Position numbers and translations under genes: made by a program. Below are positions 13,393 through 25,021 of a stretch of DNA of 64,000 nucleotides, one piece after another (the stretch's first letter is position 1; each line of letters starts with the position of its first letter). Where the stretch lies: contig NC_049992.1 in NCBI RefSeq assembly GCF_000003815.2, forward strand, positions 6,748,760-6,812,759, given 5' to 3'. The notes beneath the pieces were generated by a model, which saw only the letters and a program-made list of their open reading frames with translations, had not been told where the DNA came from and ran no database searches. The DNA comes from Branchiostoma floridae (Eukaryota; Chordata; Leptocardii; Amphioxiformes; Branchiostomatidae).

Positions 13393-14350
13393 CCTCGTCC
13401 TTACTGCACGGATGTTGGACAGACTGCTGGAGGGAACTGCTGGGTGCTCTGCGACCTCTTGATCTGCTTCGATGTTGATTTGGATTGTTGTACCGGCCGC
13501 GTTTCAGCTGTCTACCCGCCCGTCCGTCTGTCCTTCGACGCCTTCGGCTGACTACACGATGGGAGCGACAGTGCTGCCACGTAAAAAAAATGAAAAATTA
13601 TAACGTTACGGCGGTATCCCTTCAGAAACGGTAATGATACCAATGACGGCATCTTCCATCATCCCATACGTGCAGGCAGATTGATCGCCAAGTCTTTCCG
13701 CGTCTGTGGTGCCTTCAAATCTTCAACGGCCTTGTCTCTAAACATTTCCCCTAAAATCCCTAGTCCCAGATTAATACCAATCATACATCATCTCACTCTT
13801 CCCGAGCTCTAGGTGGTTTGAACGTTCGCACAGACACGAGATACATTTGAGCTAAGGTTTGATCGATAACGAAAAGGCCATATGCGTGAATATGCCCTGG
13901 ACGGTAATGATTTACCTATTTAACAGAGTTATACTATCAGGAGAGAGCCTCACCCTAAACCTGGTATATGTCTTCCTTGTGTCAAATCTCGCAGCGTTGT
14001 AATCGTACCCCTGGTGCAATGCATGGATTATCCAAGCGGCGAGGCTGCCGCCTTCGTCGGCACACTTGCTACTCAAAGCCGAGTGAAACTATCCAGATGT
14101 AGACATACGGAATAAAGTGCGTTATGCTTAATAGATGATGCTACGTGTAACGAGTCTCTCGCTGTTCCCCTAATGACCACGTCCCGCGATTGGTACACGT
14201 GTTTTATCGGAAAGCCACTGTCCCGTCCCCGCGTGCGCGCATATTAAGCCCGCTGGATAAAAACCCGTCTCCGATAGGTAATGGCACTTCGGGTTAGAGC
14301 CGAGGTAATAGTCGTAAAAACCTGCCCGAATTACTGCCCTATTCCCGCTC
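13393..14350 (-). promoter_or_regulatory. Probable 5' UTR and promoter region of the leader-exon gene
   Basis: The stretch upstream of the leader ATG has more CG dinucleotides and fewer repeats than the surrounding DNA. No TATA box or initiator can be assigned with confidence. The proposal rests on position and composition. Confidence 0.25.
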
Positions 14351-15557
14351 GATTTTCAAAATAATTACACTACATCAGTCTGGTGTGCGGTTAACGTTAT
14401 AGCGAGTGCTGTGATATTCGATATTCTAGCAAGGACTAACTAACGAACTACAAGGTGCGACGACCATTGAAGATACTCGTCTATCGGATGACGAGGAATG
14501 AAGAATCGCAAGCTGACACAGCGGAATAGCGATAGAGTTAGTTGTTACTGAAGTATTGGTAGTACCTTTTTTACAGACAGCCTCTAGCTAGTCCTCAACA
14601 AATTTAGCCAACACCCCAGTTACCACGTATCGGGTGGCGCATTCGGTGCGTTTACCGATATTTGAACGAATGACTCTTTCAACTGGGGGGTGCTTTATTC
14701 GAAAACGAACGGTCATGGAAGAAGCAAAGCAATCCAAGACACAGGTCGCGGCATTTCGGTCCAAGTGAATATATCCTGCATGTGAACTTAGGCTGCGAGA
14801 GACATCACCAATAGTAGCCTGCGGCGTTCTGTGCAACAAAAGTCACTAAAAGGTTTTAAGTCCGATAAGAGACAATAGACTAGGAGACGTTACATTGTCC
14901 TCTCTGAAAAGTGAGGTAGGCCGCAATATATGGTGCATTTGAATTGCTCTTAATGGTGGATTACAATTTTCAACCTCCCCCTGGCTCAGGCGATGCATTT
15001 AGAGACCCATTCAGTCACAGTAGTGCGCGCTCTGTCTAGCCGTTGCTGTCAGAAGACTACATCTGCATCCTCCTGTGACTAAGTCCCACCCGCGATTGCT
15101 AGACTTCTAAGGACAAGAAACCCGCGGTTACGTCTACAATCTTGATAAAAACAACAAATGTATGTACTTACTTTATCTGAGACATCCCCGGGAGGTAAAC
15201 CGTAGATGGAATCTTAGACAAGATGTCTATGTCTCACTGTCGCTTAACCGTGCCTCGAGTTTGGAGAGAGATTTTTCATCTGTAAGCTGTAGAGAGGAGA
15301 ATCGACGATCAAACCCCGTGCGGGGTGCCAGTATGTTTGCCATGGGTACGTCACGAACAGCTGACTTCGGCGAGTGAAGCATTGTACTGTAGTCAACTGC
15401 ACACGTCTCACACGGTAGGGCCGCCTGAACACAGTACAGGGGATACCATTGTATTACCAGCACTTATTCTGTAATCAATGGTGAAACGTTATATGGTTTG
15501 CTCTACGGTAGAAAAATAACACAATCAGACAACTGAAGGATTAACCGAAAGCGAATT
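14351..15557. other. No recognised gene
   Basis: Frames of 60-80 codons occur on both strands at 14588-14839 and 15162-15463, overlapping each other. None has a recognised domain or splice context. Confidence 0.35.
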
Positions 15558-15722
15558 TAACGCTACTTTACCTTTATCGGCGGGGTAACCAATATCCGCT
15601 GTTTTACAACGCAGTATTTAGGTATATCTAGTCGATGGACGGTGGTTTCAAATTGCAATATTTTCAAAATGTTGCAAAAACTGTCCGTAGAATTCATATC
15701 CATGAATACCCTGTTTTTAAAC
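15558..15722. mobile_element. MITE, family B (TAACGCTAGTTCACC), truncated
   Basis: It begins TAACGCTACTTTACCTTTAT and contains the family's internal GATGGACGGTGGTTTCAAA. The right arm is degraded. Related copies are at 20777, 44463, 45008 and 46098. Confidence 0.7.
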
Positions 15723-15919
15723 GGATAGATGTGAAAAAGCGTATTACACGAAATATGATATTTAGAGAAACAAGTTTATAAAAAAATGCATAAATTACAA
15801 AACATTTCAAAACATCCAATGGAAAGACAACGTTCCTTCTCTTTCGGTAATGATATGTTAGACATTTATCACACACTACACTGTATGTACATATAATTCT
15901 CTGAAAACTCGTGTCAGTA

Positions 15920-16149
15920 TACCCCTGTCACATTTGGCGAAAATCGATCGGACGACGATTCTGCGGCAATCGCCCGATCCTCGCTTATAATAATAACTTT
16001 ATTGCACAACATTTGTACAAGGTACAAAGTATTGCTTACATGTGGCAGGGACGGTTTTCAGGTGAAAAATACGCGCAACCCTCTGTCGATCTAAATATGG
16101 CCGACCTCCATCGATACGCCCGAAGATCGTGGATAATGTGACAGGGGTA
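15920..16149. mobile_element. MITE, family A (TA / CCCCTGTCACATT)
   Basis: About 230 bp with inverted ends CCCCTGTCACATT and AATGTGACAGGGG, both flanked by TA, the target duplication of Tc1/mariner-type elements. A second inverted block inside holds GGCGAAAATCGATCGGACGA. Copies are at 26643 and 47403. Confidence 0.85.
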
Positions 16150-17262
16150 TAAAGGCTATAGTAGAAAGGGAAAAATGCTCACTGGAATAACTACAATACG
16201 ATTCTCTGCGTCACAGCAAGAGGAGAATTCAATGTTTACATGATTAAAATACATTATGTGGATCTTCTCTCAGCTGTATGCATAAATGCAGTTGCGTAGA
16301 TCGATGTAGATAAACGGGTATGCGCAGATGGAGAATTTGGCCTGTGGGTATCAAACTGCCTCAGCCTCGCGCTTTACGACGCAGTGAAGACGTTTCTCAA
16401 AGACATCGTGCTACCTTAAAGGGGAAAGATTGATCTTTCTCGATTCACGTACTGCAATCTGTGCGCACGCCTTAAAGTACACTTAAAGTAGACGTTTGTA
16501 AAAGTATGCTTTATATATTTGATGTTATGCGACTAAATAACGTGTGGTTGAAGAAGTATCATGAGGGAGAGTGTTAAGATTTTAGGAAGGCAGACGACTG
16601 TTTCTCGATTAATGGCCACACTCGTACGATCGTTCTACGACCGTAAACCGAAGGCGTTCTTGATATACACGTGCGTGTGTCGTACTGTACCAATAATCAA
16701 CTACGTTGTCTCTGAGAATGCTTTCTTGGACTCTTGTCGGTGGTTGGTTGGTTGGTTCTGACACAGCCTCCTCGAAAAAGTCAATGACATCAAAAGTCGT
16801 GCCAGCGTGCAACGAATGCAAAAAAAAGGAACATCAAAACTATACCTTTGGGTGATACTGCAGAAATTTCTTTGGGTGAACTAGGAAGGCAACATTTTCG
16901 AGAAAATGCGGGATGTTTCCCTCCCAGTAATGTGCCTTCTCTTCTTCGTAAACTCCGAAGAGAACTAAGTTTCCTGTCTATTCACAAACTGGACAGACAC
17001 GGGAATGGGCTATCGCAAACCTGTAAATTTGTTCATATTTGCTATTAAGGCTAACATTTCATTATGTTTGCTGATGCTTTGTTCATATTTGTTGTAATAT
17101 CTAAGACTTTGTTAATATTTTCTGTAACAGGTAATATGTTGATGTCACCGCCAGATCTAAGCTGTGATTGGCTAAGGACAGAAGATTAAGAAAGAAGAAG
17201 AACACATTAGCAAAAACAATATGTTTTCTCGTCGGGAAACATAAAAGAAAAAATCGAGCTCA

Positions 17263-17440
17263 ATCGGTGAATAGTTTCATCAGGATGGTGCGTCACTGAA
17301 TAAAGAGACTCAACCATTGCTTTATTTACACCGACGTTTCAGTGATCGTCTGTCACCTTCTTTAGGGCAATTCTGACTGGTTTACATTGTACTGCCGGAC
17401 ACAGTTCAGATGCGGTCACAAAACGTAAAGTATAACATAT
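17263..17440. repeat. Dispersed repeat, family C
   Basis: It contains GAATAAAGAGACTC and the block CGTCTGTCACCTTC then GGGCAATTCTGACTGG. Copies are at 26340, 32785, 53480 (inverted) and 54030. Confidence 0.75.
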
Positions 17441-17772
17441 GTACAGACAGATTTCTGCAAAATATCATCAATGGTCCAGAAACGCTAAGGAGTGTAAACT
17501 TCCATAACAGTTGTCAATTAACATAATCTTTATTGACACGACAAAAGTAGAGCGACTTTCGTAACGGTGAAACGATGTAAGTGTTCGTCTACTTATCAAG
17601 AATACTGTCCCGCACTAGCTCAATCGTTTAAGCACAGTACATTCAAGTTTATCGATCCGGAAATGTGATTAAATGAAGGGTGTATCAGGCGGGATAGCCG
17701 GGTGATGACACACAATATTGTGAATATTACTCGGATATTGATTCGCTACCACGCAATAAGACAGCGGAGCGG

Positions 17773-18060
17773 ATGGCAACAATAACCGTGAATGTTACCG
17801 ACACCGTTCAATATCAGCCGCTGAATGGAGAAGAGTTATTGCAACGGGCGACTCGCTTTTTATCTTCTTTTTCTTCTTTCACTCTGACATGTGCTTTTGA
17901 GCGCCGTGCTTCATACATACATATGATGTATTTTCAACCTTACTTCACAGAGAGTAGCGATTTAGCAAAAGCGTACCATGTCAAAGACCTACTGGTGAAT
18001 AATAGCATTATTCTACTTAAATTGTGTGATGGATACTTAGAATATTGTAGACCGGAGTAG
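17773..18060 (+). other. Unassigned 95-codon open frame
   Basis: An ATG frame of 95 codons lies in DNA otherwise free of recognised features. No domain, signal peptide or splice signals are recognised. It is listed because it is one of the longer uninterrupted frames outside repeats. Confidence 0.12.
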
Positions 18061-19019
18061 CTTTCAAAGGAAAATGACATACAATAGAATGTTTATGCTA
18101 CCAGTGGCAACTCTTTCACCATATTGACAATCATTGCTGAAAAATGTACATTAATTTTCACACTTTGCAAACTTAGATAGCATAAAACGTATTGCTTATA
18201 CCATAGTGAGCAATTGTGCTAAAAATTCGTTACTTATTATGCGTGACGAAGACAGAGTCACATAGTATTGAGGCGATTATAACGCATTAAAATGAATATT
18301 TATCAAACGTTAACATGAGACATTTCTAACTCAAAAGACTCATTCAAGCATCACCACTACAGAATCCATCATATCTACAGAAAACAATTTCTAAATCATT
18401 TCTACAAGCAAACCACGAAAAGGAAACACTGTAGAGGGAAATAGATTACCAAGAGTAAAACACAGACAATTATATGGAGTAAGTCCCAATCAATTTTCGT
18501 GTTGAATAGTTTAAGTTTAGTTTATCCATACCGACAATTATATGTACCTTATTCACATGACAAAGGCACTTTGACTTTCCTAAAGTCGTCTACAACTATA
18601 AACCACAGAAAAATAATTATGGATATCAAAGTGGATCTGTAATTGCCAACACAAAAATGGCAATTACCTAATATTTTGGCAATTTTTTATTTGTATTTCT
18701 CCTATTTGTAAACATTGTCCAGGTATCTCCATTCAAAGAACTCTTGAATTTACCAGTAGGATGAACCGTGTCAATATTTGATAGGCTTTGCTCATTCATC
18801 AATTTATTTCTATAGTATATTGTTATTATACCAAAGACCCTGGAAGCTTAAAACCAAGCTAAAGGTACACCTATTATCGACCGGTTGTTTCTTTAGGGAG
18901 TAAAGTTAATGAGACAAACCTGATGCAAACCGGGAACATAGATTGAGACACATGTTTTCATTTGCTTCATCTGGTGGATCATTGCAGATCCATCTATTGT
19001 TTATCTTTGTCATTTTTAG
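18061..19019. other. No recognised gene
   Basis: AT-rich DNA without open frames of note, repeats or splice signals that can be supported. Confidence 0.4.
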
Positions 19020-19535
19020 TGCCCACATGTACACAAAGTCGCCTTGTCTAAAGCGCCAACATGTGCAGAAAGTCGCCTTGTCTAAAGCGCCCACATGTGC
19101 ACAAAGTCGCCCTGTCTAAAGCGCCCACATGTGCACAAAGTCGCCTTGTCTAAAGCGCCAACATGTGCAGAAAGTCGCCTTGTCTAAAGCGCCCACATGT
19201 ACCGAAAGTCTCCATGTCTAAGCGCCCACATGTGCACAAAGTCGCCTTGTCTAAAGCGCCAACATGTGCAGAAAGTCGCCTTGTCTAAAGCGCCCACATG
19301 TACCGAAAGTCTCCATGTCAAGGCGCCCACATGTGCACAAAGTCGCCTTGTCTAAAGCACCCACATGTACCGAAAGTCTCCATGTCTAAAGCACCCACAT
19401 GTGCACAATGTCGCCTTGTCTAATACGACCACATGTACACAAAGATGCCTTGTCTAAAGCGCCCACATGTGCACAGAATCGCATTGTCTAAAGCACCTAT
19501 ATGTCTACAGAGTTGCCGTGTCTAAAGCTCCCACA
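19020..19535. repeat. 34-bp minisatellite with higher-order variants
   Basis: About 15 copies of a 34-bp unit typified by GCCCACATGTGCACAAAGTC then GCCTTGTCTAAAGC. Variant units (AACATGTGCAGAAAG, CACATGTACCGAAAGTCTCC) recur in the same order, so blocks of units were duplicated. The array resumes at 19972 after an inserted element. Confidence 0.95.
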
Positions 19536-19971
19536 TAGGGGTGGGTACCGCTACAAAATTCCAGGTCCAGCTCCGGATCAGGTCCAGGTCCGGACTTGAA
19601 CACGAACCTGGTTAATTATGTGAAAACTTGTGAATAGACTATACTCAAAACTGTATTGTGTAGTATTCGACTCCCACTGGTGTTTTAAAAATCCTACAAG
19701 GCTAACTACCTCTGTGCGATTGACTGTAAAAGTTGGTAAAAATTACCATAGGGTCTACTCTGCTTCGCTCTTGTTATTTGCCTCGACCGATAACTCCGAA
19801 AACGTGTGAATGCCTGATCATATAATCAGTTCATTTTTCAATCGGTCCAACATCCGGTCCACCGAATTTTTGCAAGTCCGGTTTTTCTGGACTGGTCCAA
19901 TGAGAAAACCGGTTTGAACCGGTACACCGTACCGGTACCCAGCCGGTTCACCGTACCGGTACCCAGCCCGA
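19536..19971. mobile_element. hAT-like non-autonomous element in the minisatellite
   Basis: The inverted ends are TAGGGGTGGGTACCG and its counterpart at GGTACCCAGCCCGA. Flanks are a perfect 8-bp target duplication CTCCCACA (19528-19535 and 19972-19979), the length made by hAT transposases. Inside are CCGG- and GGTCC-rich subterminal repeats. No transposase is present. Confidence 0.88.
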
Positions 19972-20010
19972 CTCCCACATGTACACAGCATTGCATTTTC
20001 TGAAGCACCC
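19972..20010. repeat. Remainder of the 34-bp minisatellite
   Basis: CTCCCACATGTACACAGCAT and the following bases continue the array interrupted at 19535. Confidence 0.85.
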
Positions 20011-20596
20011 ACCCCAAAGCTATCACGTATTCCTCACACGCACGCTAAGAAGAATCCCTCTTCATCTTTTATTAACTGAACTCAGAATAACCTTAACAGA
20101 TCTCTTTCCTGTTGTGCTTTCCTTGTCTTGTTAGAATGAATCAAATTGCCCAAGAGCTTCGCAGGTGCAACTCTGCGTTACTAGCGGTACTTCCTTCCTT
20201 GTCACTCCATTGGTTATACTATTAGATCTCGTACTGGAGTTTTATTTCATTACACCCTATGCTACACCACGGATCATTTCATCTTGTATATCAGGCAATA
20301 CGAATATTATTTCTTCAATAACACCAGCATGATTGTTTCTTTTTTGTTCGGTAAAAAGACAGATTTTTGAGAAATACTTTGTAGAAACCCTGTTTGCATA
20401 CAGATCTCGTAGTTTAAAAAAAAACATTAATAAAGGAAGATTTATTAAATATAAATGAGCAATGCCATATTTTTTTATTAATTGGCATGCAAATTCATCA
20501 ATTTTTATCTACGTGTCTTCCGTTGTTTCCTCTCAGAATTAAGACTGATGAAAATGTTCTTTTTAAGACGATTATAGTGATCTTTCATATGCTCAC

Positions 20597-20730
20597 TAGA
20601 TGTGGCGTAGAATGGCCTAATGGCTTGGCTAGAGGACTCGGGACCGAGAGGTCGTGATTTTGATTCCAGAAATTTCTGGGTAGAAGTTGTGCCATTGTGA
20701 CAGGTCTTTATATAAATATTTCTCACTCCA
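20597..20730 (+). mobile_element. Degenerate tRNA-derived SINE
   Basis: It has box A-like TGGCCTAATGGCTTGGCTAG, box B-like GATTTTGATTCC, then TTGTGCCATTGTGACAGG, matching the body of the copy at 37872. Confidence 0.6.
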
Positions 20731-20776
20731 TCAAGGTGTCAAGTATGGTAAAACAACCTGATATCGGTTGAGGAGG

Positions 20777-21022
20777 TAACGCTAGTTGACCTTTTTTCGT
20801 TGGGTAACGTATATCCGTTGCTTTAAAAACAGGGTATTTGGGAATGGACGAGCATTATCATCATTTGGGGATATCACGTTGACGGACGTTGGTTTAAATT
20901 TCAATATTTTCAGTACATTGCAGTTTAAAAGTACCACCCGTCGAACTGATATGTGCCTAAAAACACTGTTTTGCCAAACAACGGATATAGGTTACCCCGT
21001 GGATAAAGGTGAACTAGCGTTA
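20777..21022. mobile_element. MITE, family B, complete
   Basis: The ends TAACGCTAGTTGACC and GGTGAACTAGCGTTA are inverted. Inner inverted blocks follow (GTAACGTATATCCGTTG against CAACGGATATAGGTTAC). 246 bp, the best-preserved copy here. Confidence 0.88.
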
Positions 21023-21149
21023 GAAGGACAGGTACGGGTACCTCCTGATACCGCCCCCTCGACACAGTGGTTAACAACTCACTACACCATTGCCTCAACA
21101 AGCTATAGGAGCACATAACTTTACGTTTTTACTCTCTTGACATATTTGG

Positions 21150-21311
21150 TGGCCTGGGTACCATCCGGATTGTAGTTCGCTCCTATGTTCGCTTCTGCTA
21201 TCCTGAGAAGCGATTGTATATAGTGTATAATGAATGTCAGAGCTAGAAGCGACTGTACATAGTATATAATGAACGCCGGGGCGAACTACTTTCCGGATGA
21301 TACCCAGGCTA
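21150..21311. mobile_element. Palindromic MITE with 9-bp target duplication
   Basis: The arms TGGCCTGGGTACCATCCGGA and its near reverse complement TCCGGATGATACCCAGGCTA enclose two direct sub-repeats around GTACATAGTATATAATGAA. Flanks are identical 9-mers CATATTTGG (21141-21149, 21312-21320). Nine bases points to a Mutator-like mobiliser; hAT would give eight. Confidence 0.85.
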
Positions 21312-22489
21312 CATATTTGGAGGATCTGGAGAATTATCAAAAGGCGTTCTTTCTATATGAGTGTATAATCTCATATTTTATGACACCGTATCGCTGTTGA
21401 TTTAGTCAATTCATATGCCTAATTTGCTGCCATCTATTTTCTTTATTAGCAATTTCTTGTACAAAGTAATAGTTATTATCGATCTTCTAGGTAAACACAA
21501 TAATTGCTGGATCAGTAAATAATTCATAGCCATTATTTCTTACTGTACTTTCTATATATAATAGGCCATTTCCTAATAGTGTAGTATCATTCAATCCTTG
21601 GTTGGTTTACCATGCGTTATTTATTGCAAGGATGCTTATCAACCGTGCAGATGTAATTCTATCGCCTGTTTTAATAATGAATATCATACAGTTGTGGAAT
21701 ATTGAGTGCCATGCGAGTTTTATGTTGTACAATACTAACAAATGTTAATGATAGATACGTTTTATGGTGGAGAGAATTAATTATGTTACGTAAACGGAGT
21801 TTATTATATGTCATATACATAGCTACATCTGTCACTTTCAATTTCAAGAAGTGTAATTGATATATTGATGATTTATTGCAGATAATCTTATGGTATTTGT
21901 CTTGTAGTGGTACATGGGAGAGACATTGGTGCAATAGCTTAGTGGGTGAAGTATTTACAGTGTATTTGAAAGTCTTGTATTCAATTCATGCCCCGACCGG
22001 ATCATACTGTTTTCACTGCTTAGATTCATGACAACAACAGTTAACTGATAACGGCAATTCAAGCTTTACAACTAGATTAAAGGTAGACATTTCCTTTTGG
22101 ACGTTTCGAGTGACATCCATCACACACGTACTCTTATTCAGCTTCACTAGAATCAACTGACAGAATTCAATACCTCTACATACATCAAACTTAGAAAACG
22201 GGTTGAAAAGTCAAAGTCACTAACTCCTAATGATCGCATGCAAATATTACTACTATTTAAATCATGTTTAGATAGTTCATATGATAGGGTAATATGATAG
22301 GGACAATTCCTGTCCCTTATGGTACAAAACGAGGTCACATGTACTGGGGAGTTCTACACAAAGTCCTCCATTTCGGTTTTTAGTTAGCCACCAATACTAG
22401 TGGTCTTGATAGTGTTTGTGCAGTTGTGCGGCACAAGGTTTATAACACTGGAAATAGCCCGTTATTAACACCAAAAAATTTATAAATCA

Positions 22490-22639
22490 ACATGAATTAC
22501 AGATCAGTTAAACTGTGGAATCTGCTACCCAGAGATTTTAAGATTGTCTCGGATTCCAGCTTGTTAACGAAGATGATAGACAGATCATAATGGTTTTATT
22601 GTATATAACCCTTTGACCTCGTGACTTCTTGACTTTATG

Positions 22640-22701
<62 letters not shown>

Positions 22702-22835
22702 ATCTGTTTTGAGTGTATGATATCTGTCATAAACTTGTACAATGTAAGACCCTGTGTGTTTTTTAATGAGCCCTGGAAGATAAGCTCAATAAGCTAAAGG
22801 GTATCACAATAAACTCAATGAATACAATTTTTATT
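22490..22835 (+). mobile_element. LINE 3' end
   Basis: A short relic frame reads RSVKLWNLLPRDFKIVSDSS and ends at TAA, the last residues of a CR1/Rex-type reverse transcriptase protein. The 3' region includes the (TA)n tract and ends with repeated AATAAACTCAATG. Confidence 0.75.
22642..22697. repeat. (TA)n microsatellite
   Basis: About 28 TA units within the LINE 3' region. Confidence 0.97.
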
Positions 22836-23369
22836 TAGATGGTTGTATGAAAACTTTTGCTAGGCACAATTTAATAGTTTTATTGTTTGTCATATACGCT
22901 TTAAAGCGTGATGTAACATTGTTCCATTGCGTTGTAACTGGAAGTGTGTTTGGCAGTCCGTCTGTTGCAAGCTTCTGTAACGGTTCAACTTCAGATGATC
23001 CCAATCTCCAAGTTGGCATAAATGGGATCCAACGTCTCACTTCAAATTGCGAGTGATCCCTGACTGGACAATCACCAAGATCAATAACATATCTACGAGC
23101 AATCACAACTTTTAAGTTTACTTTCTAGCCTAAAAACTCGTTAGTAGAAAACCCAAATCCAAACTAATAATCTCAGCGGCCCCATTGGAGGATTTGTTGC
23201 TTTTGATAAATGATATACCAGCAAGCCCTCTCATATCAGGACATAAGAACGTAGATTGGGGTTGCTGATTCTTAGGTATCTCCCATCGTTGTTTTTAGGT
23301 ATACAGTGATCCATATCATCCCTGCATCCGTATCGGTCTTGATTTGGGCATGTTGCTGCAAATTTGTTT

Positions 23370-23640
23370 AGTCCAAATTGCGTGGCGCTACTTTCCCGGG
23401 GATTTCTAGCGTGTAAAATTACGTGGTATTATCAAGAGAGCTGGGATGCCGGCGTGAAAAATGACTGCCCTTTGCCGACCTCCCTTCTCTGGCGCCGGCT
23501 TTTAATCAAGCGGTGCCCGTCCACGTGCGGGGAAAACGTAAGGAGACGGTGCGTTTTTCCTGGGTCTTCAATCAGCTGTAATTATTACAGGAATCCCCGT
23601 GCGCGGAGGACGTAATGAGCAAGGCAGAAGCGACCAGCTG
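23370..23640. promoter_or_regulatory. GC-balanced patch, possible conserved element
   Basis: It stands out from AT-rich surroundings, with no open frame that continues and no repeat match in the window. It holds a CACGTG box, two CAGCTG E-boxes and a TAATTATTA homeodomain-type core. A regulatory role is only a suggestion. Confidence 0.2.
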
Positions 23641-23899
23641 TTGCCAAAAATGAATAAACTGCAGTTCAAGGAACGTTCGCTAGGAGAGGTGATGTTTAAT
23701 CTAGGAATTTTCAGTTGTTACTCTGTGACTGGAGGGTAACCTCCAGAGACTGAGTCTTGTGAACGGTTTATGTGTTGAGTGTTCGCACCTATATCTCTAT
23801 CTTCTGTTTCGCGCAATTTTATGTGGTTTAGCAAGTCGTCTGTACTCCGTTGCGAAATGATGCACGTTCTTTTCTTTTTTTTTTACTTTTTGTTACCAA

Positions 23900-24135
23900 C
23901 GAGAAAAACTGATGAACAGATTCGAATCCTGTTGCAGCTCCGACTATTATGTATTTTGTACCATTTTCGTAAAAATTGTGTACATAGATGTATAAGACTC
24001 ATTGGGACTTTAAATTATGTAAAGTGTTTCTCTGTTATAGACTTTGAACCTTGCCTCTTCCCTCATGACCTCAATGAAAAGCAGCCTGCAGGTCGATTTA
24101 AGTTTTCATGAATAAACAAAGGTTCAAACAAACGT
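23900..24135 (+). mobile_element. LINE 3' tail
   Basis: An AT-rich segment ends with CATGAATAAACAAAGGTTCA, a polyadenylation-like motif followed by a short repeat, as at the 3' ends of CR1-like elements. Confidence 0.5.
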
Positions 24136-24352
24136 TTGTCTCAATCTATACTAGAGTGCCTTTATTTATCCTTATGTAACATGGAAACAGCAAATTGGCA
24201 TAAAGACAAAGCACGAGTCTTATAGCATTGCCCTCGTTACCCCCATAGAACGCTACAACTCTCTTGTTCTAATTTGTTACGTGCGCACATCCCCATTACC
24301 AATCGGTAGTGTGCCCTTGGAAGCTCTTCCAAATGCTATGTCTTTATTATCA

Positions 24353-24612
24353 TAAATTATAGAGAATTAAAACTTCCGGTCCAACAGAAAGTTTCACATC
24401 CAAACTAGTCTCCGATGCAGTTTTCAAAGACCCCATCTGCTAGCTGATTTTATAACAAACTGTCAAACCCAAATTGTCATAGATTTTAGAGAATTATAAC
24501 TTCCGGTCCAACAAAAAGTTTCACATCCAAACTAGTCGACGAGGCAGTTTTCGCAAGAGTTTTCGCAAGTCCCCATCTGCCAGACGATTTCTTAACGAAC
24601 AGCCAAACCCAA
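24353..24612. repeat. Two-copy tandem duplication
   Basis: Two adjacent copies of about 125 bp share ACTTCCGGTCCAACA, AGTTTCACATCCAAACTAGT and CCCCATCTGC. The second copy has an extra TTTTCGCAAG repeat. Confidence 0.9.
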
Positions 24613-24679
24613 ATGTACTATAATTATTGTAGGTAACTACATCAAAGGCAGCTGGCAGTAACTAACAAATGCCACAGTT

Positions 24680-25021
24680 CACCGGTGATTGGAATGATTA
24701 ACTCTGCGTACGCGCCGAGTTTTCAAATGATGGGCACGCATCTGTCCTTGGTACTGAAACTATTGCAGTTGGCCTGTCCATGGTGCTGGTACAATTACTG
24801 ACAATAACTGTTGTCAATATCGTTAACGTTATAAACGTAACATCTGGTAATGGAAAGCTGTTCGTTCCTGATGTCAAGAAACAAGCTGTCATTGACACAA
24901 TGTTGAGGCTGAATCGGGAAAAAATGGATAGCGGCATTAAGAACATAAGCTGTTCTCCAATTCATGAAAGTTCACTCACTGGAATTTTCAAACAAATGTC
25001 TCTTTTGTCTTCAGCTATTTA
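24680..25021 (+). other. Unassigned open frame with a hydrophobic stretch
   Basis: A plus-strand frame is open from near 24700 to the TAA at 25019-25021. It has a hydrophobic run (AVGLSMVLVQLLTITVV) followed by a more polar segment with KLFVPDVKKQAVIDTMLRL and two cysteines. The composition looks protein-like, but no homology is recognised, no good start or splice site stands out, and it may be a relic of a transposable element. Confidence 0.2.
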
